9,652 nucleotides of DNA from DASUAO01 sp046484625 (GTDB lineage: Bacteria; Actinomycetota; Acidimicrobiia; IMCC26256; PALSA-555), in NCBI GenBank assembly GCA_046484625.1, contig JAWOIO010000161.1, positions 1-9,652 of the forward strand, read 5' to 3'. A model generated the notes under the pieces. It saw nothing but the letters and a program-made list of their open reading frames with translations. It was not told where the DNA came from and made no database searches. The translations under genes and the position numbers were made by a program. Position 1 is the stretch's first letter. Each line of letters starts with the position of its first letter. Shown here piece after piece: positions 1 through 6,075 of this stretch.

Positions 1-722
1 AGCACATCACCGTCGCCCCGACCGTGGAAGTGCCGTTCCTGCTGCACCGGGACGCCTCGGCGGGCATCGACTTCGACACCTACCCCTACGGCCGCGGCCC
101 GCGCGAGCTGGCGCTCGGCATGCTGGTCACCTTCATCCCGCCCGAGAAGCAGGACGGCTACCGCATCGCCGACCACGACCGCCGCGACCTGCTCGGATAC
201 TGCGCCGAGAAGCTGGGCTTCACCTCGCTCGACCACTTGGCGGCCGCCGGCGCCGTGTCGCTGAGCATCTGGTACGACGGCTCGCTCGTCTACCGCGTCG
301 CGAGGGCCATGCACGAGCTCGGCCTCGACCTCCCGCTCCTGCGCGGCGAGGTTGCCGTCCAGCGCTGGTACGAGATCGCCCGCGACGACCGCCGCGACGC
401 CGCGCCCTTCCACCAGGTCGACCGCGCGCTCACCACCATCCCGGCACAGCGGTTGGAGGAGGCAGGCAATCCCACGCACATCGTCGCCTGCTCCCTGGTC
501 TCCGCACGCGTGACCGGCGGGGTGCGCGAGCTGGAGCGGCGCGCCGAACTGCACGCCACCACCGTCGCCCGGTGGCCCTTCCTGCAGCAGCTGCGCGACC
601 ACCTGCACGACACGTGGTCGGCCGGCGACCGTATCCCCTGGCCGGTCGATGGCCGCCACTTCTTCGACACCGACGAGATCCGGCAGAACCCGCCGGGCAT
701 CGTGCGCGGGGTGCCGACCTGA
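1..722 (+). CDS. Unrecognised protein, C-terminal part (5' end outside window)
   Basis: This is an open frame from base 3 to a TGA at 720-722, giving 239 residues. A GTG at 24 could serve as a start, but the frame stays open to the edge and no ribosome site precedes that GTG, so I read the gene as 5'-truncated by the window. The protein is soluble, with no membrane segment or signal. It is rich in R, D, H and W and carries local motifs such as TYPYGRGPRELALGM near its start and a largely helical, charged C-terminal half. I cannot assign it to a family and propose no function. Codon use matches the downstream genes, so it is a genuine gene of this genome. The downstream gene has its own promoter, so this gene is probably the end of a separate transcription unit. 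No convincing terminator follows it; only a weak 6-bp inverted repeat with a 20-nt loop lies at 725-756. Confidence 0.8.
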   Translation, partial: HITVAPTVEVPFLLHRDASAGIDFDTYPYGRGPRELALGMLVTFIPPEKQDGYRIADHDRRDLLGYCAEKLGFTSLDHLAAAGAVSLSIWYDGSLVYRVARAMHELGLDLPLLRGEVAVQRWYEIARDDRRDAAPFHQVDRALTTIPAQRLEEAGNPTHIVACSLVSARVTGGVRELERRAELHATTVARWPFLQQLRDHLHDTWSAGDRIPWPVDGRHFFDTDEIRQNPPGIVRGVPT

Positions 723-771
723 GGGGCCGGCACGCGACCAGTCCACCGCCCCGGCCGACCCCCGACTCCAC

Positions 772-800
772 TTGACACCCCGCACTCCGATCCATAGACT
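772..800 (+). promoter_or_regulatory. Sigma-70-type promoter for the gntR / sugar operon
   Basis: A perfect -35 hexamer TTGACA (772-777) is followed after exactly 17 bases by TAGACT (795-800), which matches the TAnnnT core of the -10 consensus. The segment from 772 to about 845 is much more AT-rich than its surroundings. The predicted transcription start is near 806-808, giving a leader of about 47 bases before the ATG at 855. The promoter lies immediately upstream of the candidate operator. I see no comparably good promoter before any later gene, so it probably drives the whole regulator-transporter-mannosidase cluster. Assigned by pattern only. Confidence 0.75.
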
Positions 801-821
801 TCTCTCAACGGAACATTGGAT

Positions 822-845
822 ATGTCCACATGTCTACATGTGAGG
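822..845 (+). promoter_or_regulatory. Candidate GntR operator: palindrome inside an 8-bp tandem repeat
   Basis: Bases 827-842 form a perfect inverted repeat, CACATGT-CT-ACATGTG (7-bp arms, 2-bp spacer). The same stretch also reads as three direct 8-bp units with a shared ATGT start: ATGTCCAC (822-829), ATGTCTAC (830-837) and ATGTGAGG (838-845). It lies just downstream of the predicted transcription start and touches the ribosome site of the gntR gene. A bound repressor would therefore block initiation or elongation. The central GTCTACAT resembles the GT-N-TA-N-AC style of half-site known for HutC/AraR-like GntR proteins, which is a family-level comparison and not proof. Autoregulation by the adjacent regulator is inferred. 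Confidence 0.65.
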
Positions 846-851
846 GAGAGG
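842..851 (+). promoter_or_regulatory. Ribosome binding site that sets the gntR start at 855
   Basis: A purine run, GAGGGAGAGG, ends three bases before ATG 855; its GGGAG core (844-848) sits 6 bases from that ATG. An in-frame TTG at 816 and ATG at 822 lie further upstream. They have no ribosome site and would put the operator inside the coding region, so 855 is preferred. The site abuts the palindrome at 827-842, so a repressor or a leader hairpin could also affect translation. Confidence 0.75.
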
Positions 852-854
852 CTC

Positions 855-2030
855 ATGAGTACGTTCCACATCGATCCGAACGACCCCCTCCCGCGCTACT
901 TCCAGGTGTTCACCTCGCTGAGCGACCGCATCCGCAGGGGTGAGTTCGGCGACGACGGCAGCCTGCCACCCGAGCGTCAACTCGTCCAGGAGTACGCCGT
1001 CAGTCGGATCACGATCGTGAAGGCCCTCGACCTGCTCGAGCGCCGCGGCATGATCGACCGCCAGCACGGTCGGGGCACGTTCGTGACCAGCAAGTCGGGG
1101 GCTTCCAGCGAACCGCGCTCCATCGCATTCGTCTCGGGCAGCCTCAACCACCCGTACCTCTTCAACGTGCTCATGGGCATCGTGCAGGTCGCTCGTCGCA
1201 ACCACGTCCACGTTCAGGTGGTCGGCGCGTACAACGACAGCGCCGAGGAGCGCCGGTACATCCGGTCGCTGATCGACTCGGTGTCTGGCGTCATCGTCTA
1301 TCCCGGACCCGGCTACCAGAACGACGCCCTGTACCAGGAACTCGTCGATCGTCGCTTCCCGTTGGTGATGGTCGACCGCTTCTACCCTCAGGTCGTCACC
1401 GACCACGTCGTCTTCGATGACGAGGCCGCCGGGTACGAACTCACGAAGTCGCTGCTCGCGCGGAGTCACGAGCGCATCGCGGTCTTGCCCCACTCCGAGG
1501 TCGAGGCGACGAGCGTGCGCAACCGCATCCGGGGCTTCCGTCGCGCACTCGAGGAGCACGGCATCCGCTACGGGGAGCACAACGTCTGGCTCGACGTCTA
1601 CGCGACGCTCTTCCCGTCGCGCGATCAGGACCGCTCCGACCCGACCAGCCTCGAACGGCTCGGAGCTCATCTCAAGCGGGAGCGCCCGACCGCGCTCCTG
1701 ACCATCAACTACGACGTGCTGACGCACCTCCTGGTCGACCTCATGATGCTCGAAGCGTTGTCGACGGGGGATGCCAGCGAGCCGAACGCGCTCAACCTGG
1801 AGATCGCCGCCTTCAGCCACCAGCGACCGAACGGCAACGGGCCGTACCCGATCAGCGTGGCGTTGCACTCCGGCGAAGAGCTCGGGTCGACTGCCGCCGA
1901 ACTCCTCATCGGGCGGATCGACGGCAGCGTGAACGGTGCGCCGACGTCCCGAACCGTGCCGATGCAGCTCCTCCAACCCAGCTTCCGCTCGATCCAGCGG
2001 CTCACCGGCGTCGACGTGACGGACGCGTGA
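855..2030 (+). CDS. GntR-family repressor with LacI-type sugar-binding domain (AraR-like architecture)
   Basis: This 391-residue protein is a ligand-responsive DNA-binding repressor. Residues about 8-78 form a GntR winged helix-turn-helix: LPPERQLVQEYAVSR (37-51) leads into the recognition helix, and the wing is GMIDRQHGRGTFV (65-77). Residues about 88-385 look like a LacI/periplasmic-binding-protein effector domain: it opens with SIAFVSGSLNHPYLF, continues with a segment VSGVIVYPGP, and ends in a dimer-type region containing VALHSGEELG. This combination is the AraR type and not the common FadR or HutC types. The ATG at 855 is chosen from its ribosome site. The gene stands directly behind a promoter and palindromic operator and directly before a sugar ABC transporter and GH38 mannosidase. 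It therefore probably represses its own operon until a sugar, perhaps a mannoside or mannose, binds. The effector identity is inference. Confidence 0.92.
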   Translation: MSTFHIDPNDPLPRYFQVFTSLSDRIRRGEFGDDGSLPPERQLVQEYAVSRITIVKALDLLERRGMIDRQHGRGTFVTSKSGASSEPRSIAFVSGSLNHPYLFNVLMGIVQVARRNHVHVQVVGAYNDSAEERRYIRSLIDSVSGVIVYPGPGYQNDALYQELVDRRFPLVMVDRFYPQVVTDHVVFDDEAAGYELTKSLLARSHERIAVLPHSEVEATSVRNRIRGFRRALEEHGIRYGEHNVWLDVYATLFPSRDQDRSDPTSLERLGAHLKRERPTALLTINYDVLTHLLVDLMMLEALSTGDASEPNALNLEIAAFSHQRPNGNGPYPISVALHSGEELGSTAAELLIGRIDGSVNGAPTSRTVPMQLLQPSFRSIQRLTGVDVTDA

Positions 2031-2152
2031 TGCGCCGCCGCGACCGCGCGCCAACTGGTCGTTCCCGAGCCCAAGGGGGTGCTCCTGGAACGTGACGCAC
2101 GGACCGTGCCCGGGCCCCACCATCGACCCGTAGGACCGACAGGGAGACCTTC
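2031..2152 (+). other. Intergenic region gntR to binding protein, with a 13-bp inverted repeat
   Basis: This 122-base gap holds no gene. A perfect short inverted repeat, GCACGG-A-CCGTGC, lies at 2097-2109, about 44 bases before the next start. It does not resemble the ACATGT operator at 822-845. No TTGACA/TATAAT-like pair is visible, so transcription probably reads through from the promoter at 772. A ribosome site AGGGAG (2141-2146) lies 6 bases before ATG 2153. The inverted repeat could be a second regulator site or a weak mRNA hairpin. Its role is unknown. Confidence 0.45.
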
Positions 2153-3475
2153 ATGAAGACGGCGCCAGCCACCCCCATCCTTCGACACCTCGTGCTCGCT
2201 CTGATCCTCGCCGCCGCCGGCGTGTTCGCCATCGGTTCGGCAACAGCGCAATCGAACCAGGCCGAACTCGAGCCGGTCACCATCCGCTATCTGGTCCCCC
2301 GTTGGGCGTCGAGCATCGACCATCGCATCGAGCGGCAGGTCGCCTTCCAGAGCGCCCTCGACCTCTTCCGCGCCCGCTTCCCCCAGGTGCAACTCGAGGA
2401 GGTCGTCTCGTCGGCCGGCGACTATCGCGTCGACATCGCGCAACAGCTCGAGGGCGGAACGGTCGACGCCGTCTGGGTCGACCACATCTGGTACGGCGAG
2501 TTCCAGGCAGAGGGGTACTTCGTCGATCTGCTGCCCCACCTGAGCGAGGCAGAACTCGGCGAGTTCTACCCGTGGACGATCGAAGCACTCCGCAGTGTCA
2601 ACGACGAGCTCGGCGCCCTGTGGCACAACACCGACGCCCGGATCTACTTCTATGACTCGTCCCGCGTCCCGACGCCCCCCACCACCTGGTCCGAGGTCGA
2701 GGCACTGTGCGCCGAGGTCCAGGCCGGATCGCCGGGAAGCTACCCGATCGCCTACTCCCTCGTCGACCTCTCGCACCTGCACGGCATCTTCATCGAGCTC
2801 GGCGGGCGCCACATCGATGACGAGGGGCGTCCGGTCGTCTTCGAGGGCGAGAACCGCGAGCACATGGCGCGGATCGTGACCTGGTTCAAGGACATGGTCG
2901 ACCAAGGCTGCATCCCGCGCGCTGCGACCGTCTGGAACGAACCCGACATCATGCCGCAGGTCTTCACCGGCGAGATCCTGAGCTTCGTGGCCAACAGCAA
3001 CTTCCACATCCGCCAACTCGCCCCGAACCTGCCGGCCGACGAGTTCGCCCACTGGCGTGCCACGGTCGTTCCCCGGCCCGACGAGGTCGAAGCGAACCGC
3101 ACGTGGTCGGGCGGCTGGGTCGTCGCCGCCGTCGACAACGGTGACGAGGCCCGGGCGCGCGCCGCCGTCGAGTTCGTGAAGCACGTGACCGGCTTCGACG
3201 CCATGCGGGCCACGACCAAGGCGGGCGGCTGGAACCCGGTTCGACCGGCGATCATGGACCAAGACCTCTACTACGCGGAGAACCGCTTCGCGGTCGCGAC
3301 CAACGAAGCGCTCGAGACCTCCTCCACGCTCCCGCTGGTGCCGATCGTCCCGATCGTCAACGACGAGATCCGGCGTGCGTTCACCGCCGTCGCCAGCGGC
3401 GAAGCGGAGCTCGACGAGGCCTTCGATCGCGCCCAGGCCGTCATGGAGCAGGAGTACCAGCGCCTGAACCGCTAG
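2153..3475 (+). CDS. Sugar ABC transporter, extracellular solute-binding protein (family 1)
   Basis: This 440-residue protein is exported to bind a carbohydrate and deliver it to the adjacent permeases. It begins with a signal peptide: a positive region with K2, R11 and H12, a hydrophobic core at about 13-28, and an AxA site A30-T31-A32 before Q33. There is no lipobox cysteine, so the mature protein should be soluble in the periplasm and not a lipoprotein. The length and the order of segments match MalE/UgpB-like family 1 binding proteins: YLVPRWASS near the mature N-terminus, an ALWHNTDARIYFYDSS segment, a P-x-TTW-SEVEAL segment around W179, a WSGGWVVAAV segment, then an EFVKHVTG helix. AGGGAG at 2141-2146 supports the start. 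It is the first transporter gene and is followed by a strong hairpin that may raise its relative expression. The ligand cannot be read from sequence; an alpha-mannoside is suggested by the mannosidase downstream. Confidence 0.93.
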   Translation: MKTAPATPILRHLVLALILAAAGVFAIGSATAQSNQAELEPVTIRYLVPRWASSIDHRIERQVAFQSALDLFRARFPQVQLEEVVSSAGDYRVDIAQQLEGGTVDAVWVDHIWYGEFQAEGYFVDLLPHLSEAELGEFYPWTIEALRSVNDELGALWHNTDARIYFYDSSRVPTPPTTWSEVEALCAEVQAGSPGSYPIAYSLVDLSHLHGIFIELGGRHIDDEGRPVVFEGENREHMARIVTWFKDMVDQGCIPRAATVWNEPDIMPQVFTGEILSFVANSNFHIRQLAPNLPADEFAHWRATVVPRPDEVEANRTWSGGWVVAAVDNGDEARARAAVEFVKHVTGFDAMRATTKAGGWNPVRPAIMDQDLYYAENRFAVATNEALETSSTLPLVPIVPIVNDEIRRAFTAVASGEAELDEAFDRAQAVMEQEYQRLNR

Positions 3476-3491
3476 ACCCGTTCGACGCCGT

Positions 3492-3523
3492 GCTCCGGGG
3501 GAGGCGACCGCCTCCCCCGGAGC
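3492..3523 (+). terminator. Intercistronic hairpin after the binding-protein gene (attenuator or 3'-end stabiliser)
   Basis: There is a perfect 14-bp GC-rich stem, 3492-3505 paired with 3510-3523, closed by the 4-base loop GACC. The left arm is GCTCCGGGGGAGGC. It starts 16 bases after the stop codon of the binding-protein gene. No T-run follows, so it is not a standard intrinsic terminator. Stable structures at this place in sugar-transporter operons, for example after malE in enterobacteria, are known to protect the upstream mRNA or stop part of transcription, giving more binding protein than permease. That role here is inferred from position and stability. Confidence 0.7.
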
Positions 3524-3554
3524 CCACCGCCACCGCTCCATGCCCATGAGCAGC

Positions 3555-3560
3555 GAGGGA
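3555..3560 (+). promoter_or_regulatory. Ribosome binding site that sets the first permease start at 3567
   Basis: GAGGGA lies 6 bases before ATG 3567. Two upstream in-frame ATGs at 3540 and 3546 are preceded by C-rich sequence without any purine run. The third ATG is therefore the likely start, nine codons shorter than the longest reading. Confidence 0.7.
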
Positions 3561-3566
3561 CCGACC

Positions 3567-4517
3567 ATGCCCGCCACGCCCAAGCGCGTCGCCGCCACGT
3601 TGTCGAGCCCGGCCCACGACCGAGGCGGTCGCCGCAAGAGCGCCCTCGAGCGCTTCCTGGCGGGTCCGTGGCCGCTCGTGCTGCCGGCGCTGTTCATGCT
3701 GGCCCTCCTGCAGGGCTATCCGATCGTGTCGCAGTTCTATCTCGCGATGACCGACCTGAGGATCGGCGCCCTCGGCCGGTCAACCTTCGTCGGACTCGAG
3801 AACTTCATCGCCCTGGCGAACTCTCCGCGCTTCTTGGCGTTGTTCCAGTACACGTTCGTCTTCGTCTTCTCGGTCGTCTTCTTCCAGTTCGTGGTCGGGC
3901 TGTTGCTCGCGCTCCTCATGGACCTGCCGCTGAAGGGCCGCGTCCTGTTCCGGCTCGGCATCGTCACGTCGTGGGTCTTGTCCGGCGTCATCGTCGGCTA
4001 CATGTGGCGGCTCCTGCTCATCGAGAGCAACTTCGGCGTCCTCAACAGCCTGCTCCAGCCGCTCGGCATCGGTCCCATCCGGTGGCTCAGCAGCGGCGGG
4101 AACGCCCAACTCACGCTCATCCTCGTGCTCGTCTGGAAGGGCGCTGCCTGGTCCATGATCTTCCTCCTGGCCGGGCTCCAGACCATCTCGAAGGAGGCGC
4201 TCGAGTCGGCGACCATCGACGGCGCGTCGGGTTGGCAGAAGCTGCTCTTCATCAAGCTCCCGCTCATCAAGAACGTCATCCTGATCTCGCTCATCTTCAG
4301 CACGATCTCGATCTTCGCCGCCTACGACACGATCTTCGTCCTCACCGGCGGCGGCCCGGGCGGCGCCACGGAGGTCGTCGCCGTCAACATGTTCCTGACC
4401 GCGTTCGGGGCCCGGGGGCAGCTCGGCATGGGCGCGGCGATCGGCGTCACCCTCTTCCTGATCATCCTCATCCTGGTCATCGCCTACCTGCGCTTCGCCG
4501 ATCGGAGGCCCACATGA
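3567..4517 (+). CDS. Sugar ABC transporter permease, MalF/UgpA type
   Basis: This 316-residue inner-membrane protein is one half of the sugar channel. Six hydrophobic segments can be placed at about 35-58, 95-118, 128-151, 182-204, 236-258 and 287-308. The EAA loop that docks on the ATPase is E210 to P232 (EALESATIDGASGW... ending FIKLP), with the invariant glycine at G219. The LTGGGPGGATEV segment (259-270) is typical of the MalF/UgpA half of the CUT1 class. A short basic N-terminal tail (about 1-30) precedes the first helix. The start at 3567 is chosen over 3540 and 3546 because of the GAGGGA site. It overlaps the next permease gene by ATGA, so the two are surely co-translated. No nucleotide-binding subunit is encoded next to it. 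Confidence 0.95.
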   Translation: MPATPKRVAATLSSPAHDRGGRRKSALERFLAGPWPLVLPALFMLALLQGYPIVSQFYLAMTDLRIGALGRSTFVGLENFIALANSPRFLALFQYTFVFVFSVVFFQFVVGLLLALLMDLPLKGRVLFRLGIVTSWVLSGVIVGYMWRLLLIESNFGVLNSLLQPLGIGPIRWLSSGGNAQLTLILVLVWKGAAWSMIFLLAGLQTISKEALESATIDGASGWQKLLFIKLPLIKNVILISLIFSTISIFAAYDTIFVLTGGGPGGATEVVAVNMFLTAFGARGQLGMGAAIGVTLFLIILILVIAYLRFADRRPT

Positions 4518-5383
4518 GCGGCCGCAGCGCTTCACGGCAGCGCCTGCACCGGCGCGCGCTCGGCCTCGTCGGGGTCACCATCGGCTACGCCACGGCGTTC
4601 TTCGCCACCCTCATGTTCGTGTACCCGCTCATCTGGGTGGCGGCTGCCTCGATCAAGCCGAACATCGAGATCTACCGGCAACCGCTCCGGTTGATCCCGA
4701 GCGTCGTGATGTTCGACGCGTACGAGGCGATCTTCCTTCGCACGCCGATCCTCACGTACATGGCGAACAGCCTGCTCTATGCGGCAGGCTCGACGGCCGT
4801 CGCGCTGGCCTTCGCGCTGCTCGCCGCCTACGGCATCTCGCGCCACGAGTTTCGTGGCAAGGAGACGCTGATGCTGCTGATCCTGTCGGCGCAGATCATC
4901 CCCGGCCTCGTGACCATCGTGCCGCTCTACTTGCTGATGCAGAACCTCTCGCTGATCGACACGAAGTTCGGCATCATCCTCTTGTATGGCGCACTGGCCA
5001 TCCCCCTGGCGGTCTGGATCCTCCGCGGCTTCTTCGACACGATCCCCATCGAGCTCGACGAGTCGGCGTGGCTCGACGGCGCGACCAAGCTGCAGACGAT
5101 CGTGTGGGTCCTCCTTCCGGTGATGCTGCCGGCGCTCGCGGCCGTGTCGATCATGCTCTTCATCAGCGGCTGGAACGAGTTCGCACTGGCGTCGGTCCTC
5201 TTGCGCTCGACCGAGAACCTCCCCCTCACGGTCGGGACGTGGGTGCTCCTCGGTCCGGACGAACGCGACTTCCGCATGATCGCCGCCGCAACCGTCATCA
5301 ACGTCATCCCGATCCTCGTCGTCTTCGCCTTCCTGCAGCGCTACCTGATCTCCGGTCTCATCGCGGGATCGGTCAAGGGTTGA
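4514..5383 (+). CDS. Sugar ABC transporter permease, MalG/UgpE type
   Basis: This 289-residue inner-membrane protein is the second channel half. Hydrophobic segments lie at about 17-45, 83-107, 118-142, 152-172, 205-227 and 253-276. The EAA loop runs from E180 (ELDESAWLDGATKL, then VLLP), with the invariant glycine at G189. ISGWNEFALA (217-226) and the end YLISGLIAGSVKG are hallmarks of MalG-type CUT1 permeases. The start ATG sits in the ATGA overlap with the first permease and has GGAGG at 4504-4508. Its stop shares a base with the next start (TGATG). With the MalF-type partner and the binding protein it makes an importer that still needs an MsmX/MalK-like ATPase from elsewhere in the genome. 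Confidence 0.95.
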   Translation: MSGRSASRQRLHRRALGLVGVTIGYATAFFATLMFVYPLIWVAAASIKPNIEIYRQPLRLIPSVVMFDAYEAIFLRTPILTYMANSLLYAAGSTAVALAFALLAAYGISRHEFRGKETLMLLILSAQIIPGLVTIVPLYLLMQNLSLIDTKFGIILLYGALAIPLAVWILRGFFDTIPIELDESAWLDGATKLQTIVWVLLPVMLPALAAVSIMLFISGWNEFALASVLLRSTENLPLTVGTWVLLGPDERDFRMIAAATVINVIPILVVFAFLQRYLISGLIAGSVKG

Positions 5384-5853
5384 TGATGCCAACGCGAGCC
5401 GACCGCGCGGCGCCGGGCGATCTCGCAGTCACCGACGAGTACGTCGATCCGTGGCCCCTCGCGCTCCACGAGTTGCGCGCACTCCGCGACGACGAGGGCG
5501 TCGCGCCCGAGGTCGTGCAGCGGCTCACGGTCGAGGCCGAACGAGCCCGTGAGCTGGGGGACGCGCAGGCCCTCGCAGCGCTGCTCGACCACTTCGCCGC
5601 CGCGCACGGTCCCATGTCCGGCGGCGACGAGCCGTCGGACCTCCGGGCGATCCGGGCGGAGCGCCCGAGCGGTCCACGGCGCCTGACCATGGCGCTCTCG
5701 ACGGAGGAGACCCGCGACCGGATCCACGCGGGCTGGCTCGGACGCGCCGTCGGGTGCACACTCGGTCGACCGGTCGAGGGCTGGTCCTTCACGGACGTCT
5801 CCACCTACCTCGAGCAGGCGAGGGAGGCGGAGATCACCGACTATCTCCTCCAC

Positions 5854-5873
5854 GGCGACGACGTCGCGTCGCC
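5854..5873 (+). repeat. Inverted repeat at the deletion junction
   Basis: GGCGACG (5854-5860) and CGTCGCC (5867-5873) form a perfect inverted repeat around the 6-base spacer ACGTCG. The sequence GTCGC is also directly repeated at 5863-5867 and 5868-5872. It coincides with the point where the glycohydrolase homology jumps frame and loses its middle. It may mark or have promoted the deletion, but in GC-rich coding DNA such repeats also occur by chance. Confidence 0.5.
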
Positions 5874-6062
5874 TCCGGCTGGGACACCGACAGCAACGGC
5901 GCGACGGCTGGCTCGATCATCGGCGTTATGCTCGGGACCGCCGCCATCCCCACCCACTGGACCGATCCACTCGGCGACGCGGTCGACACCGCCCTCGTCG
6001 GGCGGGGGCGGCAGCAGCTCAGCGAGCTCGCCGCGGCCACGGCTGCCGTCGCCCGGCACCTG

Positions 6063-6068
6063 AAGGAG
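6063..6068 (+). promoter_or_regulatory. Ribosome binding site for the TTG-started mannosidase
   Basis: AAGGAG lies 7 bases before TTG 6076 and inside the last codons of the broken upstream gene. No ATG or GTG in the right frame competes nearby, and the homology begins at once after the TTG, so the rare start codon is well supported. Both reading frames of the broken gene end within 15 bases of this start, which keeps translational coupling possible. Confidence 0.75.
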
Positions 6069-6075
6069 TAGAGCC

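Larger units (their letters stand above)
5383..6071 (+). pseudogene. ADP-ribosylglycohydrolase-family gene, internally deleted and frameshifted
   Basis: The gene begins at ATG 5383 or 5386 (AAGGG at 5375-5379 favours 5386), coupled to the permease stop. The first frame gives about 100 residues of a charged helical extension. The family N-terminus follows, TRDRIHAGWLGRAVGCTLGRPVEGWS and YLEQAREAEITDYL, up to about base 5869. The family C-terminal region, GWDTDSNGATAGSIIG onward to HLKE-stop (6069-6071), continues in a different frame from about 5868. In intact relatives these two parts are separated by a large catalytic middle that includes the first metal-binding (S/T)DDT motif; here it is absent. 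So this is a deletion whose size is not a multiple of three, not a simple one-base shift. Without the middle the product should be inactive. Read through in the first frame, the product ends at 6061-6063 (226 residues from 5383). Intact homologues often sit in sugar operons and may remove ADP-ribosyl or related N-glycosidic groups. Confidence 0.8.

Noticed and set aside
725..756. Terminator for the first gene (GGCCGG ... CCGGCC)
   Set aside because: Only a 6-bp stem with a 20-base loop and no T-run; expected by chance in such GC-rich sequence.
834..2123. 429-codon open frame on the minus strand opposite gntR
   Set aside because: Antisense shadow caused by GC-rich codon use. The forward frame has a clear wHTH plus effector-domain sequence; the reverse product is a repetitive V/D/E/R-rich sequence without motifs.
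1709..3697. 662-codon minus-strand open frame across gntR and the binding-protein gene
   Set aside because: Spans two well-supported forward genes and their gap; the product has charged low-complexity composition and no recognisable domain.
5068..5382. Long upstream extension of the first glycohydrolase frame into the permease gene
   Set aside because: The frame happens to be open inside the MalG-type gene. The permease frame carries the EAA loop there, and a ribosome site points to 5383/5386.
5840..5880. Programmed ribosomal frameshift joining the two glycohydrolase parts
   Set aside because: No slippery heptamer is seen, and a shift would not restore the missing catalytic middle.
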